5,409 nucleotides of DNA from CAZMCH01 sp964564735 (GTDB lineage Bacteria; Poribacteria; DTPJ01). Below the pieces are notes generated by a model. The model was not told the DNA's origin. It ran no database searches and saw only the letters and a list, made by a program, of their open reading frames with translations. Positions 1-4,615 of this stretch are shown here, piece after piece. The stretch covers positions 1 to 5,409 of the forward strand of contig CAZMCH010000160.1 in the NCBI GenBank assembly GCA_964564735.1. Reading direction: 5' to 3'. Made by a program: the position numbers and the translations under genes. Position 1 is the first letter of the stretch. The number at the start of each line of letters is the position of its first letter.

Positions 1-844
1 AGCCCTTACAAGTCTGGCACATTCCTTGGGGGCTATTAAATGAAAATGATTGCGGCGACAATTCCTCAGAACTTATACCACAAACTGGACACGCATAATT
101 TTTGCTGAAAAGTATATCTTCGCCATCAATTATATTTACAATCAGCGTTCCTTGACCGAGTTCGAGAGCAGATTCAACCGATTCCGCAAGTCTACTTGTT
201 ATGCCTTCTTTTATAATAAGCCTGTCAACGACTATTTCTACGTTATGGCGAACTCGTCTATCGAGCTTTATATCTTCTGTAAGCTCGTATATTTGCCCAT
301 CAACCCTTGCCCTTGCATAGCCCGATTTTAGAGCAGACTCAAAATCATCTTTATATTCGCCTTTTTGCTCTTTTGCTATGGGCGCGAGTATCTGTATTCT
401 GCTTCCTTCTGGCAATGCTAGTATCTTATCTATTATTTCGTCTGTTGTCTGTCCGCCTATTTCACGTCCACATTTGACGCAATGAGGTATTCCGACACGC
501 GCAAAAAGCACACGCAAATAATCATATATTTCTGTTACTGTTGCGACTGTTGATCGAGGATTTCGGCTGACGGTTTTCTGCTCGATGGATATTGCAGGGA
601 ACAAGCCTTCTATAACGTCAATATCGGGTCGTTCCATCTGTCCGAGAAACTGTCTTGCATAAGCGGAAAGCGATTCTACATATCTTCTTTGCCCTTCTGC
701 ATAAAGCGTATCAAAGGCGAGTGATGATTTTCCCGATCCGCTTACACCAGTAAAAACGATCAATTGATTGCGAGGAAGTTCAAGATCGACATTTTTTAGG
801 TTATGTTCTCTTGCACCCTTTAAAATTATTCTATCTTCCTGCAA
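1..844 (-). CDS. uvrA: UvrA, excinuclease ABC subunit A (N-terminal 281 residues; cut by window edge)
   Basis: UvrA is the cytoplasmic damage-recognition ATPase of nucleotide excision repair. It loads UvrB onto damaged DNA. The reading frame is open without a stop from 844 to the left edge and shows family hallmarks in order: the N-terminal REHNLKNVDLELPRN stretch; Walker A GVSGSGKS (residues 33-40); LAFDTLYAEGQRRYVESLS (42-60); the Q-loop region around Q89 (ISIEQKTVSRNPRST); a CxxC at 122-125; and the first zinc module, C252-x2-C255 with C276-x2-C279, around FSFNSPQG. Full UvrA is about 940-950 residues, so roughly 30% is present. The start is TTG at 844-842. An in-frame TAA lies seven codons upstream, no ATG or GTG lies between, and an AGGAG (minus-strand reading) sits 8 bases before the TTG. 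The gene is divergent from the dehydratase gene. Identification is very secure. The start codon is inferred from the stop and RBS context. Confidence 0.97.
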   Translation of the reverse strand, partial: MQEDRIILKGAREHNLKNVDLELPRNQLIVFTGVSGSGKSSLAFDTLYAEGQRRYVESLSAYARQFLGQMERPDIDVIEGLFPAISIEQKTVSRNPRSTVATVTEIYDYLRVLFARVGIPHCVKCGREIGGQTTDEIIDKILALPEGSRIQILAPIAKEQKGEYKDDFESALKSGYARARVDGQIYELTEDIKLDRRVRHNVEIVVDRLIIKEGITSRLAESVESALELGQGTLIVNIIDGEDILFSKNYACPVCGISSEELSPQSFSFNSPQGMCQTCKG

Positions 845-869
845 TTGGGTAACTCCTTATAAAATTGCA
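840..869 (-). promoter_or_regulatory. uvrA translation start region inside a 7-bp inverted repeat
   Basis: Read on the minus strand, TGCAATT (869 to 863) and AATTGCA (846 to 840) are perfectly complementary and are separated by 16 bases. The loop contains the AGGAG Shine-Dalgarno sequence, and the downstream arm contains the TTG start codon. Such a hairpin would hold the start codon in a stem and the RBS in a loop, which could lower translation. The inverted repeat is seen directly. The regulatory effect is inference, and a 7-bp AT-rich stem is weak. Confidence 0.4.
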
Positions 870-892
870 ATAATAAAAGCCAAAAATCTATC

Positions 893-920
893 TTTTTTTT
901 CCTTTTTTTGCCGTTTTTTT
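893..920 (-). other. A-tract leader of uvrA (three homopolymer runs)
   Basis: The plus strand carries runs of 8, 7 and 7 T separated only by CC and GCCG. In the uvrA transcript these are A7, A7 and A8 tracts just downstream of the predicted transcription start, and they lie between the promoter and the RBS. An A-rich unstructured leader could aid ribosome binding or cause polymerase slippage. No function can be shown from sequence alone. Confidence 0.5.
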
Positions 921-928
921 ACCTGTAT

Positions 929-958
929 ATTATACTAAACATACGTTAAGATTGTCAA
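929..958 (-). promoter_or_regulatory. uvrA promoter, perfect sigma-70/sigma-A consensus
   Basis: Read on the minus strand, TTGACA (958-953) is followed after 18 bases by TATAAT (934-929). Both hexamers match consensus fully. Transcription would start near 922, leaving a leader of about 78 bases before the TTG start of uvrA. An 18-base spacer is within the accepted range. Such a strong promoter usually needs a repressor, which fits the LexA-like core in its spacer. Confidence 0.85.
936..949 (-). promoter_or_regulatory. candidate LexA/DinR (SOS) box in the uvrA promoter spacer
   Basis: The minus-strand core AACGTATGTT (947-938) fits AACRNRYGTT, the centre of the Firmicutes SOS box CGAACRNRYGTTYC, at all ten positions. 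The flanks match less well: the following Y matches, but both bases 5' of the core and the last base do not, giving about 11 of 14. It lies between the -35 and -10 hexamers, where a bound repressor would block polymerase. uvrA is an SOS gene in many bacteria. The match is observed; LexA control is inference. Confidence 0.5.
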
Positions 959-1017
959 GCAAAAATTGATCGAAAAATGTATAAATAAAAATATGTAATA
1001 TTTTGGATAAAGCTAGA

Positions 1018-1045
1018 TTTGATAAGTAATTATATTAAATATAAT
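1018..1045 (+). promoter_or_regulatory. possible weak promoter for the dehydratase gene
   Basis: TATAAT at 1040-1045 is a perfect -10 hexamer. The best -35 is poor: TTTGAT at 1018 (16-base spacer) or TTGATA at 1019 (15-base spacer). The stretch is nearly all A and T, so chance -10 matches are expected. The gene needs a promoter somewhere in 960-1110, since its upstream neighbour is divergent. This is the best candidate, not a firm call. Confidence 0.3.
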
Positions 1046-1066
1046 CATTCTATATACTATACAAAA

Positions 1067-1081
1067 AGCATCATCCATGCT
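1067..1081. repeat. short inverted repeat upstream of the dehydratase gene, possible operator
   Basis: AGCAT and ATGCT form perfect 5-base arms around a 5-base centre (CATCC). The site lies about 30 bases before the RBS and downstream of the candidate -10. A regulator of sugar-acid use could bind here, but arms this short often occur by chance. Confidence 0.2.
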
Positions 1082-1127
1082 AAAATAAATTCAACAAAAT
1101 CATATTCAAATAGGAGGAGCAACAAAG

Positions 1128-2267
1128 ATGAGAATAACTGATGTAAAGACATACGTGGTCGGAAACCCTTGGAAAAATTGGGTATTTGTAAAACTATTTA
1201 CAGACGAGGGCATTACAGGTATCGGAGAAGCAACAGGAAGCCTAAGCGCAATGCCAATAGTTGAGCAATTAAAGGAACTTAGCAGATTCTATATTGGTAT
1301 GGATCCCCTTAACCCCGGAAGAATATATGACAGAATGTATAAAGGTCTATTCCTTATAAATAATTCTGCTATGGGTGCGATAGAGATTGCATGTTGGGAT
1401 ATAATCGGCAAAAAATATAACATCCCTATATGGCAGATGTTAGGTGGAAAATATCATGATAAATTGAGAGTTTATGCAAATGGATGGTATAAAGGACCAC
1501 GTGATCCAATATTCTTTGCGGAAAGGGCGAAAAAATTGGTTGAGATGGGTTATACTGCCATGAAATTTGATCCATTCGGCAAAGCTTATAGATTCACTGA
1601 TCCTGCTGATGAGAAACTCTCATTAAAAATTATCCGTGCTGTCAGGGATGCGGTTGATGATAAAGCTGATCTTCTAATTGAGGGACACGATAGATTTAGC
1701 GTCAGTACTGCAATAAGGATCGGAAATGCCCTTGAAGAATTTGAGCCAATGTGGTTCGAAACGCCTGTTATGTCAACAGATATAAGCGCTCTTGTAGCTG
1801 TTGCAAAAGCGATTAAAGTTCCCATAGCGACTGGTGAGAAGTTTCATAGAAAAGATGAGTTTGCTGATCTTTTGCATCATCGAGTTATTGATATTATTCA
1901 ACCCGAAACGTTGGACGTTGGCGGAATCGCTGAAACGAAAAAAGTCTGTGGGCTTGCAGAAGCCTTTGAGGCATTTGTTGCGTGTCATCAGGCACAAAGC
2001 CCATTGAATACTGTTGTCAATGCTCATATCCACGCTACATTACCAAACTTTCTGATACAAGAATGTTTTGATGATTTCCTTGAGCCTTGGAGCATGGATA
2101 TATTTGTTGATATGCCACGAGTCGTTAATGGTTATATTGAAGTTCCAAATAAGCCCGGCTTGGGTATTGATCTTAATGAAGAAGAGATAGCAAAACATCC
2201 ATACGGTCAGGATAATTTTCTTAGATTATTTGAAGATGGTTGGGAAACAAGGGCAAGAGAAAAGTAA
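1128..2267 (+). CDS. Enolase-superfamily sugar-acid dehydratase (mandelate racemase-type; gluconate/galactonate dehydratase-like)
   Basis: The family removes water from sugar acids such as gluconate or galactonate to give 2-keto-3-deoxy acids, using Mg2+. The N-terminal capping domain spans about residues 1-120 (TDEGITGIGEA at 25-35, ACWDIIGK at 88-95). The barrel follows. The three metal ligands are E185, E211 and E237, spaced 26 and 26 as expected for the superfamily. Other likely active-site residues are K146 in KFDPFG, H187 in IEGHDRF and H287 in ACHQAQSP. From memory, KFDPFG, the NGWY stretch (118-121) and Glu rather than Asp as first ligand resemble archaeal gluconate dehydratases. The usual Asp of the His-Asp dyad (QPD) is Glu here (QPET, E260). 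At 379 residues it is complete. AGGAGG at 1112-1117 lies 10 bases before the ATG. The gene stands alone between divergent uvrA and the pyr operon, so the substrate cannot be read from context. Superfamily is certain; substrate is tentative. Confidence 0.9.
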   Translation: MRITDVKTYVVGNPWKNWVFVKLFTDEGITGIGEATGSLSAMPIVEQLKELSRFYIGMDPLNPGRIYDRMYKGLFLINNSAMGAIEIACWDIIGKKYNIPIWQMLGGKYHDKLRVYANGWYKGPRDPIFFAERAKKLVEMGYTAMKFDPFGKAYRFTDPADEKLSLKIIRAVRDAVDDKADLLIEGHDRFSVSTAIRIGNALEEFEPMWFETPVMSTDISALVAVAKAIKVPIATGEKFHRKDEFADLLHHRVIDIIQPETLDVGGIAETKKVCGLAEAFEAFVACHQAQSPLNTVVNAHIHATLPNFLIQECFDDFLEPWSMDIFVDMPRVVNGYIEVPNKPGLGIDLNEEEIAKHPYGQDNFLRLFEDGWETRAREK

Positions 2268-2291
2268 TGCTTGTTTTTAATAGTAGAGTTT

Positions 2292-2459
2292 TCTATTTGC
2301 TGAGGTTCGGACATTAGTTCGGACAAAAATAATATAAAGCCTTGTCATTGCTTATATTCAGGCTTGTCCCTCTTTATGTAAAGATGATTTTTTATATATT
2401 CAGCAAATGCTTATCAGATAAGCCTTCGGAGAGAAAATGTCTGAACTTCAGTCTATTTG
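2292..2459. mobile_element. MITE-like element, 152 bp, with 16-bp terminal inverted repeats and 8-bp target site duplication
   Basis: The element proper is 2300-2451. Its left end CTGAGGTTCGGACATT (2300-2315) pairs with its right end AATGTCTGAACTTCAG (2436-2451) at 14 of 16 positions, and the two mismatches are G-T pairs. The identical 8-mer TCTATTTG directly abuts both ends (2292-2299 and 2452-2459), as expected of a target duplication. GTTCGGACA recurs at 2317-2325, 12 bp inside the left end, like a subterminal transposase site. Inside are a bulged hairpin (2331-2358) and a perfect 6-bp hairpin (GCTTAT/ATAAGC, 2409-2423). No coding frame fits, so it would be non-autonomous. It lies 3 bases upstream of the pyrR -35. 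The parent transposase family is not recognised. Confidence 0.75.
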
Positions 2460-2462
2460 GTA

Positions 2463-2491
2463 TTGACAATAAATAAGTTTTTTGGTATCAT
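2463..2491 (+). promoter_or_regulatory. pyrR-pyrC promoter (extended -10)
   Basis: TTGACA (2463-2468) is followed after exactly 17 bases by TATCAT (2486-2491), 5 of 6 to consensus, with a TG one base upstream of the -10 (TGG at 2483-2485) making it an extended -10. Transcription would begin near 2498, giving a leader of about 180 bases that carries the whole attenuator. The start of this promoter is only 3 bases from the duplicated target of the MITE-like element. Confidence 0.8.
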
Positions 2492-2535
2492 TATAAAAGC
2501 TAAATCATGAAAATTATGATTATATTATATATTGT

Positions 2536-2621
2536 AGCCTTTAAACTGGTCCTGTGAGGCTGGTAAGGAGACCAAATAAGTGTATAGCCTGATGTTCTTA
2601 TCAATATTTTATTTATAGCCT
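2536..2621 (+). promoter_or_regulatory. PyrR-binding anti-antiterminator and antiterminator of the pyr leader
   Basis: GGTCCTGTGAGGCT at 2548-2561 matches the PyrR RNA consensus ARUCCNGNGAGGYU at every position but the first. It folds as expected: ACTGG-(U bulge)-CC pairs with GG-CTGGT around the loop TGTGA (2545-2564). A competing antiterminator can be drawn in which AGGCT (2557-2561) pairs with AGCCT (2617-2621), with AAATAA (2574-2579) pairing with TTATTT (2609-2614). This fold uses bases of both the PyrR hairpin and the terminator's 5' arm, so the folds exclude each other. PyrR bound to UMP/UTP should favour the hairpin and hence termination; PRPP should relieve this. The consensus match is seen; the alternative fold is inferred by hand. 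Confidence 0.88.
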
Positions 2622-2651
2622 TCCTGCTTTTCAGTGGGAAGGTTTTTTTTT
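2619..2651 (+). terminator. intrinsic terminator of the PyrR attenuator
   Basis: CCTTCCTGCT (2619-2628) pairs with AGTGGGAAGG (2633-2642) in a 10-bp stem, two pairs being G-U, with a TTTC loop. Nine T follow at 2643-2651. It lies upstream of the pyrR RBS and downstream of the PyrR-binding hairpin, so it is a regulated leader terminator, not the end of a gene. Confidence 0.9.
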
Positions 2652-2677
2652 GCCTATTCATTGACGGAGGAACAAAA

Positions 2678-3226
2678 ATGGAAATACGAGAAAAAGCTGA
2701 AATAATGACTGAAGATGACATAAGACGGGCTTTGATAAGAATATCACATGAGATCATTGAGAAAAATAGAGGAATTAATGATCTGGTGATTGTAGGTATT
2801 GCAAGGCGTGGCGATCATCTTGCTCGAAGAATAGCACAGTATATCGATGAGATAGAGAGTGCAAAACTTCCAGTTGGGACAATTGACATAACACTTTATA
2901 GAGATGATGTAAACCTTTTCGAGCATAAGCCGAAGACAAGTAAGACTGATATTCCATTTTCTATAAATAATAAGCGAGTTATACTTGTTGATGATGTTTT
3001 ACAAAAAGGACGGACAGTAAGAGCCGCTATTGACGGATTAATGGATTTTGGTCGTCCTGCAAGTATTCAGCTTGCTGTTCTTATTGATAGAGGACATAGG
3101 GAACTTCCTATTGCTGCTGATTATGTTGGTAGAAATATCCCCACCGCAAGAAAAGAATGGATAAAGGTTGAGATCAAAGAATTAGATGGCATTGATAGAG
3201 TAAGTATAGCCGAAGAAGTTGAATAG
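2678..3226 (+). CDS. pyrR: PyrR, pyr operon RNA-binding attenuation protein / uracil phosphoribosyltransferase
   Basis: PyrR is a cytoplasmic protein that binds pyr leader RNA when UMP or UTP is bound and causes termination; many members also have uracil phosphoribosyltransferase activity. The family pattern is clear throughout: DIRRALIRISHEIIEKNRG (14-32, with the conserved RNA-contact His24), VGIARRGDHLARR (39-51), GTIDITLYRDD (67-77), the PRPP loop VILVDDVLQKGRTVRAA (101-117), and IQLAVLIDRGHRELPIAADYVG (130-151). Its 182 residues equal the usual length of about 180. In the PRPP loop the common Tyr-Thr before GRT is Gln-Lys (109-110). GGAGG at 2666-2670 lies 7 bases before the ATG. The PyrR-binding attenuator just upstream confirms the regulatory role and autoregulation. 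pyrC follows after 3 bases. Confidence 0.96.
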   Translation: MEIREKAEIMTEDDIRRALIRISHEIIEKNRGINDLVIVGIARRGDHLARRIAQYIDEIESAKLPVGTIDITLYRDDVNLFEHKPKTSKTDIPFSINNKRVILVDDVLQKGRTVRAAIDGLMDFGRPASIQLAVLIDRGHRELPIAADYVGRNIPTARKEWIKVEIKELDGIDRVSIAEEVE

Positions 3227-3229
3227 AAA

Positions 3230-4513
3230 ATGAAAACGCTTATTCGTAATGGTAAAATAATAGACCCAGCAAATGGAATCAATGAAGAAACGCTTGATCT
3301 GCTAATTGATGATGGCAAGATTGTTTTTATTGGAAAAGAAATATCTATAGATAAGGCAGATATAATTGATGTAACAGGTTTAATTGTTATCCCCGGGTTG
3401 ATTGATATGCACGTTCATCTAAGAGAACCGGGACAAGAGCATAAAGAAACAATACATACAGGCACAAAATCTGCTTTAAAAGGCGGGTTTGCGTCTGTTT
3501 TAGCAATGGCAAATACAACGCCTGTTGTTGATAATCCACAAGTTATAAGGCATATTCTATCACAAGCGAAAAATGCTTCTGCCAATGTTCATACTGTCGG
3601 AAGTATAACGAAAGGTATTCTTGGAAAAGAGTTAGTTGACGTTGATGAACTTGTAAATGCTGGTGCTATTGCTTTATCTGATGATGGCAAGCCTGTTATG
3701 AATCCAGCTTTGATGAAAGATGCTTTAATTGCCTGTAAAAAGCACAATATCCCATTGATTGATCATTGCGAATGGATTGATGATAAATATGATGGTTGGG
3801 TGATGAATGAGGGTGAAGTATCAAAGAGACTTGGTGTTAAAGGGATACCAAATTCAGCAGAAGAAAGAATGATAGAAAGAGATATTAGACTTGCAGGAGA
3901 AACGGAAGCGCATTTGCATATTGCACACGTAAGCACAGCAAGATCAGTGGAATTAGTTAGACAAGCAAAGAAAAATAGCATAAATATCACAGCAGAAGCG
4001 ACCCCACATCATTTTACATTAACAGATTCCGCAGTTGAAAAATATGGCGCAAATGCAAAGATGAATCCTCCATTGAGAAGCCAAAGAGATGTTGACGCAG
4101 TTATTGATGGCTTGAAAGATGGCACTATTGACGTTATCGCAACAGACCATGCGCCACATGCAGATTTTGAAAAGGCAAAGGGATTGGATGACGCACCATT
4201 TGGAATAGTCGGATTAGAAACATGCCTTTCTATTGTAATAACTGAATTAGTCAATAAAGGTCATCTTACATTATTTGACGCAATTGCAAAAATGACGATA
4301 AATCCTGCACGAATACTCAGTCTCAAAAAAGGCACATTATCAGTAGGCGCAGATGCAGATATAACAATAATTGATATAGATAAGGAATGGACAGTTGATC
4401 CGTCAAAGTTTGAGTCCAAGGGACGAAATACGCCTTTTGCGGGATGGAGGCTAAGGGGTTTGGCTGTAATGGTTATATTTGGAAATATAAACATTTCGCT
4501 CCTTCGGAGCTAA
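3230..4513 (+). CDS. pyrC: Dihydroorotase, class I (PyrC)
   Basis: Dihydroorotase closes N-carbamoyl-L-aspartate to dihydroorotate, the third step of UMP synthesis, in the cytoplasm. It is an amidohydrolase with zinc ligands in the expected order: H61 and H63 in DMHVHLRE, bridging D152 in LSDDGKPV, H179 in DHCE, H233 in HVS and catalytic D306 in ATDHAPH. R65, N95 and N279 are likely substrate contacts. Use of Asp152 as metal bridge marks the class I type of Bacillus and Aquifex. At 427 residues the length is normal. The ATG lies 3 bases after the pyrR stop with only a weak purine-rich RBS (GAAGAAG), suggesting translational coupling. The final residues (about 420-427, NINISLLRS) and the TAA are encoded by the first copy of a palindromic repeat, so the natural C-terminus was probably replaced. 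No pyrB lies between pyrR and pyrC. Confidence 0.96.
   Translation: MKTLIRNGKIIDPANGINEETLDLLIDDGKIVFIGKEISIDKADIIDVTGLIVIPGLIDMHVHLREPGQEHKETIHTGTKSALKGGFASVLAMANTTPVVDNPQVIRHILSQAKNASANVHTVGSITKGILGKELVDVDELVNAGAIALSDDGKPVMNPALMKDALIACKKHNIPLIDHCEWIDDKYDGWVMNEGEVSKRLGVKGIPNSAEERMIERDIRLAGETEAHLHIAHVSTARSVELVRQAKKNSINITAEATPHHFTLTDSAVEKYGANAKMNPPLRSQRDVDAVIDGLKDGTIDVIATDHAPHADFEKAKGLDDAPFGIVGLETCLSIVITELVNKGHLTLFDAIAKMTINPARILSLKKGTLSVGADADITIIDIDKEWTVDPSKFESKGRNTPFAGWRLRGLAVMVIFGNINISLLRS
4473..4490. repeat. perfect 8-bp palindrome in the 3' end of pyrC
   Basis: TTATATTT (4473-4480) and AAATATAA (4483-4490) are perfect inverted arms around GG, within codons for V-I-F-G-N-I. Its last five bases are the start of the first 31-bp repeat unit. 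It may belong to the same insertion or arise by chance in AT-rich DNA. Confidence 0.35.
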
Positions 4514-4566
4514 GTATTTTCATTTGTGGGTTTTCTATAAATGTTACACCCCTTCGGGGTTAAGTA
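4486..4566. repeat. two-copy palindromic repeat (31-bp units, 50-bp period) with covarying stems
   Basis: Units 4486-4516 and 4536-4566 share 24 of 31 bases: both begin TATAAA, hold CCTTCGG and end TAAGTA. Each holds a 5-bp hairpin with a TTC loop: GCTCC/GGAGC at 4498-4510 and ACCCC/GGGGT at 4548-4560. The stems differ by two paired changes (G-C to A-T, T-A to C-G), so pairing is kept while sequence drifts. No U-run follows either hairpin, so they are not standard terminators. They look like REP-type palindromes. Unit 1 contains the pyrC stop codon. Confidence 0.7.
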
Positions 4567-4615
4567 GAAATTACAACAATATGCTAAATGTTAAAAGAGA
4601 GGATGGTAGCAATAT

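Noticed and set aside
15..45. Possible frameshift in uvrA near the zinc module
   Set aside because: A first reading seemed to break the frame, but the plus strand has five G in a row here (27-32 region). Counted correctly, the frame gives NSPQGMCQTCKG, the expected UvrA sequence.
50..331. Plus-strand open frame of 93 codons
   Set aside because: It lies wholly inside the uvrA coding region on the other strand, has no RBS and no recognisable protein pattern.
845..1127. A small gene or RNA gene between uvrA and the dehydratase
   Set aside because: No open frame with an RBS, and no tRNA or riboswitch pattern, was seen. The region is AT-rich divergent promoter DNA.
2295..2408. ATTTGCTG (2295-2302) and CAGCAAAT (2401-2408) as the ends of the inserted element
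   Set aside because: The 8-bp arms are perfect but cross the boundary of the target duplication. The 16-bp arms at 2300-2315 and 2436-2451 with directly abutting 8-bp repeats explain the region better.
2500..2757. Minus-strand open frame of 85 codons over the pyr leader
   Set aside because: It runs antisense through the PyrR hairpin, terminator and pyrR start, whose signals are far stronger. It shows no family pattern.
4498..4560. The two CCTTCGG hairpins as transcription terminators or a CRISPR array
   Set aside because: Neither hairpin is followed by a T-run, so intrinsic termination is unlikely. Two diverged 31-bp palindromic units with one 19-bp gap do not make a CRISPR array.
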